A stretch of DNA of 64,000 nt from Mycobacterium paraffinicum (GCF_001907675.1 NZ_MPNT01000017.1:48643-112642), one strand, 5' to 3'. Shown: positions 9,944 to 19,339, numbered from the stretch's first letter. Translations and numbers: made by a program. The notes: generated by a model from the sequence alone, not told the origin.

Positions 9944-11347
9944 GTGAGTGTGAGCGGGCCTTTGGTCGACGTCTCAGCGAAGTCCCGCGCGCGGGAGCGC
10001 GTGGTCGTCTCGGTCGATTCGCGGGCAGCCCGGTTGATCGGCGCCCTGGCGCTGTTGAGCGCCACCTGCTGGTTGGCCGAAATCCTCGTTCGCCATCATC
10101 ACCACCCGGCGTGGCACTACACCGATCGGCTGGCGTGGTCGCTGACCGTCCTGATCGCGGTCGCGTGGATCGCGCGGGGCATCTTCCTGGGGCGCCCCGT
10201 GACGGCCATGCACGCCGCCGCGGCCGCCGGGTGCGTGCTCGCGGGCCTGGGCCTGCACGTGCTGTCTTTCGATCTGGTCGGCGACCTCGTGATCGCCGGT
10301 TCCGGCCTGGTCCTGATGTGGCCGACGCCGTCGCACCCGCGCCCCGAGGACCTGCCCCGGATCTGGACATTGATCCAGGCCACCAAGGACGACCCGCTGG
10401 CGCCGTTCGCGATGCAGACCGGCAAGAGCTACCACTTCACCGCCGACGGCAGCGCGGCGCTGGCGTACCGGACGCGCCTGGGCATCGCGGTGGTCGGCGG
10501 CGACCCGATCGGCGACGAGACCCGGTTCCCCGAGCTGGTCGCCGACTTCGCCGCCATGTGCCACGCCCACGGGTGGCGAATCGCGGTGGTGGGGTGCAGC
10601 GAGCGGCGGCTGGAATTGTGGAACGACGCCGCGCTGCTCGGACAGTCGTTGCGCGCCGTGCCGATCGGGCGCGACGTCGTCGTCGACGTCACGGGTTTCG
10701 ACATGGCGGGCCGCAAGTTCCGCAACCTGCGCCAGGCGGTGAAGCGCTCGCACAACTGCGGCATCACCACCGAGATCGTCGCGGAGCAGGAGCTCACCCG
10801 TGAGCAACTGGCCGAGCTGACCGAGGTGGTGCGGGCCTCGAGCAAAGCGGCCCACACCGAACGCGGATTTCACATGAACCTCGACGGTGTCCTGGAGGGC
10901 CGGTTCCCCGGCATCCAGCTGATCCTCGCCAGGGACGCCTCGGGCAAGGTGCAGGGCTTCCACCGGTACGCGACGGCCGGCGGCGGCAGCGACATCACCC
11001 TCGACGTGCCGTGGCGCCGCCGCGGGGCCCCCAACGGCATCGACGAGCGGCTCAGCATCGACATGATCATGGCCGGCAAAGAGAATGGCGCGCAGCGGCT
11101 TTCGCTCGCCTTCGCGGCGTTCCCGGAGATCTTCGACGAGAAGAACCGCAGCCGCGCCCAGCGCGTCTTCTATCGGCTGATCCACGTCCTCGACCCGTTG
11201 ATCGCGCTGGAGTCGCTCTACCGGTACGTGCGCAAGTTCCACTCGCTCGACGCCCGGCGCTACGCGCTGGTCTCGATGACGCAGATCGTCACGCTGTTGA
11301 TCGTGTTGCTGTCGCTGGAGTTCATGCCGCGCCGGCGACACCTCTGA
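9944..11347 (+). CDS. DUF2156 (MprF C-terminal-like) membrane protein, Rv1619-like
   Basis: Membrane protein of 467 aa, starting GTG 9944 behind GGGAGG; a second in-frame GTG is at 9950. Three or four hydrophobic helices occupy about residues 20-125, and one more is at the extreme C-terminus. Residues 140-420 are a DUF2156 GNAT-fold domain, the same domain as in MprF flippase/synthases and in LysX later in this window (shared YR...GDPIG, RQAV and GFHRYA-like blocks). In MprF the domain transfers aminoacyl groups to phosphatidylglycerol; whether this protein does so is unknown. Its 3' end overlaps the convergent cydC end by 26 bp. Confidence 0.85.
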   Translation: MSVSGPLVDVSAKSRARERVVVSVDSRAARLIGALALLSATCWLAEILVRHHHHPAWHYTDRLAWSLTVLIAVAWIARGIFLGRPVTAMHAAAAAGCVLAGLGLHVLSFDLVGDLVIAGSGLVLMWPTPSHPRPEDLPRIWTLIQATKDDPLAPFAMQTGKSYHFTADGSAALAYRTRLGIAVVGGDPIGDETRFPELVADFAAMCHAHGWRIAVVGCSERRLELWNDAALLGQSLRAVPIGRDVVVDVTGFDMAGRKFRNLRQAVKRSHNCGITTEIVAEQELTREQLAELTEVVRASSKAAHTERGFHMNLDGVLEGRFPGIQLILARDASGKVQGFHRYATAGGGSDITLDVPWRRRGAPNGIDERLSIDMIMAGKENGAQRLSLAFAAFPEIFDEKNRSRAQRVFYRLIHVLDPLIALESLYRYVRKFHSLDARRYALVSMTQIVTLLIVLLSLEFMPRRRHL

Positions 11348-12989
11348 GCCGGTCGACGTCCAGTTCGGGGCAGCCAATGCCGTTGGGCAGGTGATGGGTG
11401 GCCACCACGACGGTCCGGTCGGCGGAAATCAGCCGAGGGCTCGGCCCCAGCAGGTCGCGCAGGATCGGTTCGGCGTCGGCCGCGTCCAGGTGTTCGGTGG
11501 GCTCGTCGAGCAACACGATCCGCGCGGGTGAGAGCACGGCGCGCGCCAGCAGCAGCCGCCTGCGCTGACCGCCCGAAAGCGCTTGCGGCCCACCGGTCAG
11601 CACCGTCGACAGGCCGTCGGGCAGACCGGCGAGCCAGGCGCCCAGCCCGACCGCTTCCAGCGCGCCCGCCAGTTCGTCGTCCCGGGCGTCGCCGCGGGCG
11701 ACCAGCAAGTTGTCCCGCACGGTGGTGGCGAAGACGTGCGCGTCCTCGGCGAAAAAGCCGACGGCGCGCCGCAATTCCCCCTCGTCGAATTCGACAAGGT
11801 CGACGCCATCCAGCGTCACCCGTCCCTGCAGCGGGGGGAGCAGCCCCGCGAGCGTCATCAACAGGGTCGTCTTGCCGGAGCCGCTGGGGCCGGTGATGGC
11901 CAGCCGGTCACCCGGCGGCAGGTCGAGGGTGAAGCGGTTCGACCCGGTGGCCTCGGTGTGGCCGGCGTGGATGTCGGCCGACAACACGGCGGCCGGCTTG
12001 GGCGGGGCCGCCGCGGGCGTTTCGGGTTCCGGGTGGTCGGTCGCCGTCAGGTCGAGCAGCCGGCGCGCGGCGATGCGCGACCGCGTCAGCTGGACCGCGG
12101 CGGCCGGTAACGGCGTCATCGCCTCGAAGGCGGACAGCGGCAACAACATCAAGACGGCCAGGGTGGTGGGGGCGATCGACTGAGCCAACCCGATGCCGGC
12201 CACCGCCGCGCCGAGCACGCTGACCCCTATCGCGGCGGTGGGCACGGCCTCGGCGATGGCGGCCGGTCTGGCGGCGGCATCGAGCGCGGCGCCCCAGGCC
12301 CGTTGCCGGCGTTGCGATTCGGCGATGACCCGGGGGAGCAGGCCGGCGACACGAAGCTCGGGCGCGTGTTCGAGGGCGATCATGGCCGACGTGTCTCGGC
12401 CGGAATGATGCTGCCGCGCAACGCTTTCCTGCCTGGCCGCGGCCCCGGCGGCAAACCTCGGGGCGACGACGCCGGCAAGCAACAGGCAGATCGCCAGGAT
12501 CGCCGCCGCCGAAGGCGAGATGGCCGCGACCACGGCGGTCGCCGCCAGCCCCAGCGCCGCCGCGACCCCGATCGGCACCACGGCACGCACCAGCACGTTG
12601 GCCAGTTCGTCGACGTCGGAGCCCACGCGTGCCACCAGCTCACCGCTGTGCAGACGGACCGCGGCCGCCGCGGGCCCGCGGGCCAGCCGATCGTAGATGC
12701 GCGCCCGGGCGGTGCCGGCGGCCCGCAGCGCGGCGTCGTGGGTGACCAGTCGTTCGCAGTAGTGCAACACGGCCCGCGAGATGGCGAACGCGCGCACCGC
12801 GACGGCCGCGACCGACAGGTCCAGCACCGGCGGCATCTGCCAGGCCCGCGTGATCAGCCAGGCCGAGACACCGGCCAGCGCCAGCGCGCTGCCCAGCGAC
12901 AGCACACCGAGCGCGATCGCCGCCGCGATGCGGGGGAGCCTCGGGAGCAACAGCGGTGCGGCCGCCCGCAGCGGATCAGACCGGGGCAT
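11322..12989 (-). CDS. cydC: Cytochrome bd assembly ABC exporter, CydC subunit
   Basis: CydC, 555 aa, an ABC half-transporter with six N-terminal membrane helices and a C-terminal nucleotide-binding domain. Walker A is GPSGSGKTT, the signature is ALSGGQRRR and Walker B is IVLLDEPTEHLD. With CydD it forms an exporter of glutathione or cysteine (in E. coli), also linked to haem, needed for haem insertion into cytochrome bd. Mycobacteria lack glutathione, so the substrate here is uncertain. It overlaps the end of cydD by 14 nt and is last in cydABDC. Confidence 0.93.
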   Translation of the reverse strand: MPRSDPLRAAAPLLLPRLPRIAAAIALGVLSLGSALALAGVSAWLITRAWQMPPVLDLSVAAVAVRAFAISRAVLHYCERLVTHDAALRAAGTARARIYDRLARGPAAAAVRLHSGELVARVGSDVDELANVLVRAVVPIGVAAALGLAATAVVAAISPSAAAILAICLLLAGVVAPRFAAGAAARQESVARQHHSGRDTSAMIALEHAPELRVAGLLPRVIAESQRRQRAWGAALDAAARPAAIAEAVPTAAIGVSVLGAAVAGIGLAQSIAPTTLAVLMLLPLSAFEAMTPLPAAAVQLTRSRIAARRLLDLTATDHPEPETPAAAPPKPAAVLSADIHAGHTEATGSNRFTLDLPPGDRLAITGPSGSGKTTLLMTLAGLLPPLQGRVTLDGVDLVEFDEGELRRAVGFFAEDAHVFATTVRDNLLVARGDARDDELAGALEAVGLGAWLAGLPDGLSTVLTGGPQALSGGQRRRLLLARAVLSPARIVLLDEPTEHLDAADAEPILRDLLGPSPRLISADRTVVVATHHLPNGIGCPELDVDRLRGVAGAA

Positions 12990-14745
12990 AACGCGCTCCG
13001 CTGTCGGCGGTCACCTGCACCACCCGGTCACCGATGGCGAGCACCGGTTCGCGGTGCCCGACGACGACGACGGTCGCACCGGCGCGGGCGCGCTCGACGA
13101 TGGCACGCAGCACGTGTTGCTCGGCGCGGGCGTCCAGGTGCGCGGTGGGCTCGTCGAGCAGCAGCACGGGCGCGGTCGACCCGAGCGCCCGGGCCAGGGC
13201 GAGCCGTTGCCGCTGCCCCAGCGACATTCCGACGCCGCCGCGGCCCAGCGCGGTATCCAGCCCGTCGGGCAGGTCGGCCAGCACCGCGTCGAAACCCGAG
13301 GCCGCGCAAGCCCGTTCGAGGTCGTCCAATTCGCCGAACAGTGTCAGGTTGTCCCGGACCGTGGCCGGGACGAGCGCCGGGCGCTGCGGCAGCCAGGACA
13401 GCTGCCGCCACCATCCGCCCGGCTCCAGGTCGGCGACGTCGATGCCGGCCACCGTCACGCGGCCCGACGTCGGTGCCGTGATCCCGGTGATCGCCTGCAG
13501 GGCGGTGCTTTTGCCGGCACCGTTACGTCCGGTCAGCACCGTCACCGAGCCGGGCTCGATGAGCGCGGTGAGGTCGCGCGGCGCATGACCGTCGCGGCCC
13601 GCGACGCTGAGCCCCTCGAGTCTTATCTGCGACCCGCGGGCGGTGACGGTCCGATCCTGGGTCTTCGGCGGCGTCGGCTCGCCGATGAGGGCGAAGGCCT
13701 TGTCGGCGGCGGTTCTGCCGTCCTGCGCGGCGTGGAATTCGACGCCGATCCGGCGCAGCGGCCAGTACACGTCGGGCGCCAGCAACAGCACCGTGAGGCC
13801 GGTCGCCAGCGTCATCTCGCCGAACACCAGGCGCAGTCCGATCCCCACGGCGATCAGCGCGACGCCCAGCGTCGCCAGCAATTCCAGCACCAGCGCCGAC
13901 AGGAAGGCGATCCGCAGCGTGGCCATCGCCGAGCGGCGATGTGCGGCAGCGAGTTCGGCGATGCGCCGCTCGGGGCCGCGGGCGCGGCCCAGCGCCCGCA
14001 GCGTGGGGATGCCGGCGATGAGATCGAGCAGCCGCCCCTGCAGCGTCGTCATGGCGGCCAGGGCGGCCGCGGACCGGTCGGCGGTGGCCAGGCCGATCAG
14101 CACCATGAATACGGGTATCAGCGGCAGGGTGATCGCCACGATCGCCGCCGATTTCAAGTCGTAGAGCGCGACGACGGCGACGGTCGCCGGGGTCAGTATC
14201 CCGGCGAGCACCAGCGTGGGCAGATACCCGGTGAAGTAGGGACGCAGGCCGTCGAGGCCCCGGGTGACCACCACGGCGGCGGCCTCCCGTTGGGCGGCGA
14301 GTTCACCCGGCTGCCTGGCGGTCACCGCCGTCAGCACCTGACCGGACAGGTCGGCGATCACCGCGCTGGCGCCGCGTTGACCCAACCGGGCCTGCAGCCA
14401 CTGCGCCAGCGTGCGAATGGTCCACAGCAGCAGGAGAATCGACAGCGGTCCCAGCCAGGGGTCCAGGCCGTGCACCGAGTGATCGCTGACGGCGCGGGCG
14501 ACGACATCGGCCAGCACGATCGCCGAGCCGATCGCACACCCGGAGATCACCACGCCGCAGCAGACCGTCGCGGTCAGGTAGCGGCGCAGGGCGATCGATG
14601 CCCGCCACAGGCGCGGGTCCAGCGGGCCCCGTGCTTTCGAGCCGGGCGGCGAGTCCGTCGCGCTCAGGACACCCGCCTCGCCAGACCGGTCGACGGCGGG
14701 ATCCGATCCGCCGAGATCCGTTGCCGGAAAACCCAATACGTCCAT
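12976..14745 (-). CDS. cydD: Cytochrome bd assembly ABC exporter, CydD subunit
   Basis: CydD, about 589 aa from ATG 14745. It has a six-helix membrane domain, then Walker A GRNGAGKST, the signature GMSLGQRQR (Leu-Gly instead of Gly-Gly) and Walker B VLLLDEPTAHLD. The start is uncertain. ATG 14745 lies 81 nt inside cydB, and the conserved part begins only at PLDPRLWRASIALRRYL. A CTG overlapping the cydB stop (CTGA) is another possibility, giving about 560 residues. The open frame runs further back through cydB, but that part is a shadow of CydB. Confidence 0.9.
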   Translation of the reverse strand: MDVLGFPATDLGGSDPAVDRSGEAGVLSATDSPPGSKARGPLDPRLWRASIALRRYLTATVCCGVVISGCAIGSAIVLADVVARAVSDHSVHGLDPWLGPLSILLLLWTIRTLAQWLQARLGQRGASAVIADLSGQVLTAVTARQPGELAAQREAAAVVVTRGLDGLRPYFTGYLPTLVLAGILTPATVAVVALYDLKSAAIVAITLPLIPVFMVLIGLATADRSAAALAAMTTLQGRLLDLIAGIPTLRALGRARGPERRIAELAAAHRRSAMATLRIAFLSALVLELLATLGVALIAVGIGLRLVFGEMTLATGLTVLLLAPDVYWPLRRIGVEFHAAQDGRTAADKAFALIGEPTPPKTQDRTVTARGSQIRLEGLSVAGRDGHAPRDLTALIEPGSVTVLTGRNGAGKSTALQAITGITAPTSGRVTVAGIDVADLEPGGWWRQLSWLPQRPALVPATVRDNLTLFGELDDLERACAASGFDAVLADLPDGLDTALGRGGVGMSLGQRQRLALARALGSTAPVLLLDEPTAHLDARAEQHVLRAIVERARAGATVVVVGHREPVLAIGDRVVQVTADSGARYAPV

Positions 14746-15704
14746 GCCTGGTACACCACCGTCAGCGGAGCCATGAACGCCGTCACCCACGTCATGACCT
14801 TGAGGGTGTAGGGCGTCGACGAGGCGTTGTAGATCGTCAGGCTCCACTGCGGGTTGAGCGTCGAGGGCACCAGGTTCGGGTATAACGAACCGAACAACAG
14901 GACCACCACCGACAGGACGACGATCGCCGTGCAGGCGAACGCCCAGCCGTCGGACAGGCGCCGCCATACCAACAGCACCGCCGCCAGCTGTGCCACCACC
15001 GCGACCCCGAGCACCAGCCAGGTCCAGTCCTTGCCGTGGGCCAGTTGAGTCCAAATCCCGAATCCCGCAACCAGTCCGGTCACCGGTAGCGACAGCCACA
15101 CCGCCAGTCGGTGAGCGTCGTCGCGGATGGCGCCGGAGGTCTTCAGGGAGATGAACACCGCGCCGTAGAAGAGGAACAGTCCGGCCGTGGCCACGCCGCC
15201 CAGCAGGGTGTAGGCGTTCAGCACGTCGGTGATCGACAGGTGGACCTGGCCGTCGGCGTCCACCGGCAGACCGCGGACCAGGATGGCGAAGGCCACCCCC
15301 CACAGAATGGCGGGCAGCCAGGACCCCGCCGCGATGCCGAAATCGGCCCAGCCACGCCACCTCGTGTCGTCGATCTTGCCGCGCCATTCGATCGCCACGG
15401 CCCGCACGATCATGCCGAACAGGATGGCCAGCAGCGGCAGGTACAGCGTCGAGAACACCGTGGCGTACCACCCCGGGAAGGCGGCGAACATCGCGGCCCC
15501 GCCGACGATCAGCCAGACCTCGTTGCCGTCCCAGATCGGGCCGATGGTGTTGAGCGCCGTGCGTCGAATCGGTTCGGGCTCACCGATGCCGACGCGCGCG
15601 AGCGGTTCCATCAGCATGCCAACGCCGAAGTCGAAGCCCTCCAAGACGAAGAAGCCGACGAACAGCAATCCGATGATGCCGAACCACACTTGCTGCAGTC
15701 CCAT
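14664..15704 (-). CDS. cydB: Cytochrome bd ubiquinol/menaquinol oxidase subunit II
   Basis: CydB, 346 aa, with an upstream GGAAGGGAG ribosome site. The start MGLQQVWFGIIGLLFVGFFV and the EGFDFGVGML and WDGNEVWL blocks are typical of subunit II. About eight or nine membrane helices are predicted. It pairs with CydA in the cytochrome bd oxidase, a high-affinity terminal oxidase used under low oxygen or when cytochrome bcc-aa3 is blocked. It lies 30 nt after cydA and overlaps the chosen cydD start. Confidence 0.96.
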   Translation of the reverse strand: MGLQQVWFGIIGLLFVGFFVLEGFDFGVGMLMEPLARVGIGEPEPIRRTALNTIGPIWDGNEVWLIVGGAAMFAAFPGWYATVFSTLYLPLLAILFGMIVRAVAIEWRGKIDDTRWRGWADFGIAAGSWLPAILWGVAFAILVRGLPVDADGQVHLSITDVLNAYTLLGGVATAGLFLFYGAVFISLKTSGAIRDDAHRLAVWLSLPVTGLVAGFGIWTQLAHGKDWTWLVLGVAVVAQLAAVLLVWRRLSDGWAFACTAIVVLSVVVLLFGSLYPNLVPSTLNPQWSLTIYNASSTPYTLKVMTWVTAFMAPLTVVYQAWTYWVFRQRISADRIPPSTGLARRVS

Positions 15705-15734
15705 CGGTCAGCTCCCTTCCTTCAGTGCGTGGGC

Positions 15735-17207
15735 CTAGTAGGCGAACGAAAGCGGCGCCACCTCGTCGTCGCCGGGCGCCGGCGGGGGAGCCGGTTCGGC
15801 GTCGTGTTCCCGCGGTCCTTCGGTGATGTAGCGCTTGAGCAGGAGGAACCAGATCACCGCAAGTAAGGCGTAGACCAGCGTGAAGGTCACCAGCGACGTG
15901 ATGACCATGCCGGGCACATGGTTCGACACGGCCTCATGGACGGTGAACCGAACCTGTTGGTCGCCGGTCGGATTCGGGGCGACGATCCAGGGTTGCCGGC
16001 CCATTTCGGTGAACACCCACCCGGAGATGTTCGCCAGGAACGGCGTCGGGATGGTCAGTAGCGCCAGCCAGGAAAACCAGCGTTGGTTGGGCACCCGGCC
16101 GCCGCGGGTGAGCCACAGCGCCGCGAGTGCGAACAGAATGGGTACCGCCAGGAAACCGATCATCGCACGGAACGACCAGTACGTGACGAACAGGTTGGGC
16201 CGGTAGTCGTTCGGGCCGAAACGCTGCTCGAAGTCCTGCTGGATATTGCGGACCCCCTGCAACGTCACGCCGCTGGTCTTGCCCTCGGCGAGGAACGGCA
16301 GCACGTAGGGGACCTCGATCACCCGGGTGATGCTGTCGCAGTTGTTGTGCGTGCCGACGGTGAGGATCGAGAAGTCCGGGTCGGTTTCGGTGCCGCACAA
16401 CGATTCCGCCGACGCCATCTTCATCGGTTGCTGGACGAACATCAGCTTGCCCTGGCGGTCGCCGGTGAAGAACAGGCCGACGGCGGCGAGCAGGACCACC
16501 CAGCAGCCCAGGACGACCGCGGGCCGAAACATGGTGCGTGCGTTCGATTCGCCGGCGGGGGTGGCGGTTTCCGGGCGGCGGGACCGGACCAGGAACCACG
16601 CGCCGACGGCGGCGACGAACGTCGCGGACGTGAGCAACGCGCCGGCCACTGTGTGGGTAAACGCCCACCGCGCAGTGTTATTGCCCAGCAGCGCGGTGAT
16701 GCTGTCGAGCTCGGCCCGGTGTGTCGCCGGGTTGTAGTGCGCGCCGACCGGATGTTGCATGAACGAGTTCGCCACGATGATGAAGAACGCGGACACGTTG
16801 ACGGCGATCGCGACGATCCAGATGCAGGCCAGGTGGATCAGCTTCGGCAGCCGTCCCCAGCCGAAGATCCACAACCCGATGAAGGTGGATTCGAAGAAGA
16901 ACGCGAACAACCCCTCCATGGCCAGCGGCGCGCCGAAGATGTCGCCGACGAACCGCGAATACTCCGACCAGTTCATCCCGAATTGGAACTCCTGGACGAT
17001 CCCGGTCGCCACGCCGATTGCGAAGTTGATCAGGAACAACTTGCCGAAGAACTTGGTGAGGCGGTACCACGCGACGTTGTCCGTGGCCACCCAAACCGTC
17101 TGCATCACGGCGAGCAGGACCGCCAGGCCGATCGTCAGCGGCACGAAGATGAAGTGGTAGACGGTGGTGATACCGAACTGCCACCGCGAGATATCGACGA
17201 CATTCAT
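15735..17207 (-). CDS. cydA: Cytochrome bd oxidase subunit I
   Basis: CydA, 490 aa, the haem b558/b595/d subunit of cytochrome bd that oxidises menaquinol and reduces oxygen to water. Visible ligands are the N-terminal His in VYHFIFVPLTIG (H18), the Glu pair in the SEYSRFVG-GLFAFFFEST region, the His in NSFMQHPVG and the GRQPW motif after the axial Met (VFTEMGRQPW). Nine or so helices are predicted. It heads cydABDC. A likely -10 (TACACT, minus strand 17258-17253) is covered by a palindrome, which suggests repressor control. Confidence 0.96.
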   Translation of the reverse strand: MNVVDISRWQFGITTVYHFIFVPLTIGLAVLLAVMQTVWVATDNVAWYRLTKFFGKLFLINFAIGVATGIVQEFQFGMNWSEYSRFVGDIFGAPLAMEGLFAFFFESTFIGLWIFGWGRLPKLIHLACIWIVAIAVNVSAFFIIVANSFMQHPVGAHYNPATHRAELDSITALLGNNTARWAFTHTVAGALLTSATFVAAVGAWFLVRSRRPETATPAGESNARTMFRPAVVLGCWVVLLAAVGLFFTGDRQGKLMFVQQPMKMASAESLCGTETDPDFSILTVGTHNNCDSITRVIEVPYVLPFLAEGKTSGVTLQGVRNIQQDFEQRFGPNDYRPNLFVTYWSFRAMIGFLAVPILFALAALWLTRGGRVPNQRWFSWLALLTIPTPFLANISGWVFTEMGRQPWIVAPNPTGDQQVRFTVHEAVSNHVPGMVITSLVTFTLVYALLAVIWFLLLKRYITEGPREHDAEPAPPPAPGDDEVAPLSFAY

Positions 17208-17243
17208 CTGTCATCTCCCGAAACAGCGGAGCCGTGGGCACGG

Positions 17244-17262
17244 CTACTACCGAGTGTAGTAG
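17244..17262 (-). promoter_or_regulatory. Putative operator/promoter of cydABDC
   Basis: Perfect 7-bp inverted repeat CTACTAC-CGAGT-GTAGTAG, 37 nt upstream of the cydA start. On the minus strand it contains TACACT, a good TAnnnT -10. A second perfect repeat, AGCCGTG-GG-CACGGCT (17230-17245), abuts it downstream. The TACTAC/GTAGTA halves resemble operators described for BlaI/MecI-family repressors in mycobacteria, but the regulator is not identified here. Confidence 0.5.
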
Positions 17263-17294
17263 AGGGTCGGGGGCGGCGCTACTTCTCGAGCCGC

Positions 17295-17873
17295 TCAGCC
17301 GGTCAGTGTCTTCGAAGCCTTACGGATGCCGAAGGACGAGACGATTTCGAAGATGCCGAGGACCACGAACCAGACCCCGACCACGAGCGCCAGCGTGACA
17401 ATCGATTCGAGCGGGGACGCCAGGACGACGATGCCCGCGAGCAGGCTGATGACGCCGATGAAGATCGACCATCCCCGGCCGGGCAGGAGCGGGTCCTGAA
17501 TGGCCGAGACGGTAGTACCGACGCCGCGGAAGATGAATCCGATGCCAATCCAGATGGCCAGCAACAGGATTGCGTAACCCTGACCAAAATGGCGAAAAGC
17601 CAACAGCGCCAGGATGAGTGAAGCGGCCCCGCTGATGAACAACAGGATCCGGCTGCCCGCCGAGACGTGCAGGCTGAACGCGAAGAACACCTGAGCGGCG
17701 CCGGTGATCAGGAGATAGACGCCGAAGGCGGTCGCGGCGACCACGATGGATATTCCGGGCCACGCGAGCACCACCACGCCGAGGGCCAGCGACAGAATTC
17801 CCGATAACAGGGCCGATTTCCACAGATGCGGCAACAGACTTGGAGCTGGGAGAGATCCCGGTGTGCTTTGCAT
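17295..17873 (-). CDS. DUF308 (HdeD-like) membrane protein, Rv1624c-like
   Basis: Membrane protein of 192 aa from ATG 17873 (a TTG six codons upstream is also possible). Six helices come in three repeated pairs, each with the DUF308 pattern (GxxxLxxGxxxLxxP...GxxxxxxG). HdeD, the best-known member, is linked to acid resistance in E. coli at high cell density; no function is known in mycobacteria. It lies 46 nt downstream of the adenylate cyclase stop and 87 nt upstream of cydA on the same strand, so all may share transcripts. Confidence 0.85.
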   Translation of the reverse strand: MQSTPGSLPAPSLLPHLWKSALLSGILSLALGVVVLAWPGISIVVAATAFGVYLLITGAAQVFFAFSLHVSAGSRILLFISGAASLILALLAFRHFGQGYAILLLAIWIGIGFIFRGVGTTVSAIQDPLLPGRGWSIFIGVISLLAGIVVLASPLESIVTLALVVGVWFVVLGIFEIVSSFGIRKASKTLTG

Positions 17874-17919
17874 GGCCGAAGTCTGACACAAACGCCGTCC
17901 CCGGTATAGGGCACTTTGT

Positions 17920-19248
17920 CTATACGTGGGCCGTGCGTGAATCCTCGGCCAACAGGTCGGTGGTTTGCTCGGGGGCCTTGCGCCCGATCAGATACCAGGT
18001 GCGCATGAGGCCTTTACCTTTGACGTCGATGTGGCCGCGCTCCTGCAACACGAACTCATCCTTGAGACGCTCGTACATGGCTTCGGGCACCTGAATTCGG
18101 CCGACCGAGTCGGTGGTTTCCATCCGGGACGCGACGTTGACCGCATCCCCCCAGACGTCATAGAAGAAGCGGCGGGAACCCACGACGCCGGCGACCACCG
18201 GCCCGCACGCCATGCCCACCCGCAGCGGGACCGCGTTGCCGTGCGGATCCTGCAATCCGGCCGCGGCATTGGCCATGTCGAGGGCGAAGTCCGCGAGTGC
18301 CTGCGCGTGATCGGGGCGGGCGCGCGGCACCCCGCTGACCACCATGTAGGAGTCCCCGCTGACTTTGATCTTCTCGAGTCCGTGCTTGTCCACGAGCGCA
18401 TCGAAGGCGCCGTAGAGGCGGTCGAGGAAGCGCACCAGGTCGGCCGGAGCCGTGCTGCTGGCGCGTTCGGTGAATCCGACGATGTCGGCGAAGAGAACGG
18501 AGGCGACGTCGTACTTGTCGGCGATGACGCTGCGGTCCGGTTCCTTGAGCCGCTCGGCGATGCTGGCCGGCAACATGTTGGCCAGCAGCGCTTCGGAGCG
18601 CTCGTACTGCGCCTCCATCACGGCCTCGGCGCGCGCGGTGTCGCGCAGGGCGAACCACACCGTCACGACGACCATCACGACGCTGGAAATCGCGGTGATG
18701 ACGAAACCCGCCGACTGGGCCCACGCCGGCTGCAAGCCGGTGTCGCGGGGGATCAGGAACTCGACCGCGATCATCAGGCCGGCGGCGACGGCCGCGAGTG
18801 CCGACGCGAGGACGATGTGCTCGATCCCCAGCAGGAGCACCACGATGCAGGCGCCCACCAGGAAGAAGAACTGAGCGCCCGACCCGGTGCCGACGTCGAC
18901 GCAGCTGGCGAAGACCGACACGTAGGCCGCGCCCAGAAACGTGAGCGGGGCGACGAGTTCGCCGAATCGCTGCAACCACGGGACCATCGCGAAGACCATG
19001 GCGCCGAGGACGTTGATCGAGCTGACTTGCCACAACCAGGATCCGCCCAGGATCTGCACCAGGACGAAGCTCACGCTCACCAGGACGGCCAGCCACGCGG
19101 TGATGGTCAAGATCCGGGCGCGGCGCGCGGCGCTGGCGACGTAGTGCTGATTGCGGTCGCGGGTCTGCGCCCGCACCGCGGCTACGCAGTCCGGGCGTCT
19201 CGACTCGCCGTCCGACACGGGTGGGGCACCGCACTTCTTAGCCGCCAC
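17920..19248 (-). CDS. cya: Membrane adenylate cyclase, class III (Rv1625c-like)
   Basis: Adenylate cyclase of 442 aa from GTG 19248, where the peptide VAAKKCGAPP aligns with the M. tuberculosis Rv1625c N-terminus as I recall it. The open frame continues about 290 nt further upstream but this is probably not coding. Six membrane helices span residues 40-200, followed by a cyclase homology domain: metal Asp in VLFADIVGFTERAS, KIKVSGDSYM with substrate Lys and second Asp, and YDVWGDAVNVASRME with transition-state Asn/Arg. One catalytic domain means it must work as a homodimer, like half of a mammalian cyclase. It produces cAMP in the cytoplasm. Confidence 0.93.
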   Translation of the reverse strand: MAAKKCGAPPVSDGESRRPDCVAAVRAQTRDRNQHYVASAARRARILTITAWLAVLVSVSFVLVQILGGSWLWQVSSINVLGAMVFAMVPWLQRFGELVAPLTFLGAAYVSVFASCVDVGTGSGAQFFFLVGACIVVLLLGIEHIVLASALAAVAAGLMIAVEFLIPRDTGLQPAWAQSAGFVITAISSVVMVVVTVWFALRDTARAEAVMEAQYERSEALLANMLPASIAERLKEPDRSVIADKYDVASVLFADIVGFTERASSTAPADLVRFLDRLYGAFDALVDKHGLEKIKVSGDSYMVVSGVPRARPDHAQALADFALDMANAAAGLQDPHGNAVPLRVGMACGPVVAGVVGSRRFFYDVWGDAVNVASRMETTDSVGRIQVPEAMYERLKDEFVLQERGHIDVKGKGLMRTWYLIGRKAPEQTTDLLAEDSRTAHV

Positions 19249-19339
19249 GCTCAAAGCGTAACCCGCTGAGCTCGGGTTTGTCGGCCCCTGAGCGGGCGGA
19301 TTGGAGTCCGGTCGCCGCACCGGATGCCCATCACCGAGG

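Noticed and set aside
12781..14811. Open frame of 676 codons on the plus strand over cydC and cydD
   Set aside because: It is opposite the two ABC genes, whose Walker and signature motifs are clear; Gln/Arg/His-rich shadow.
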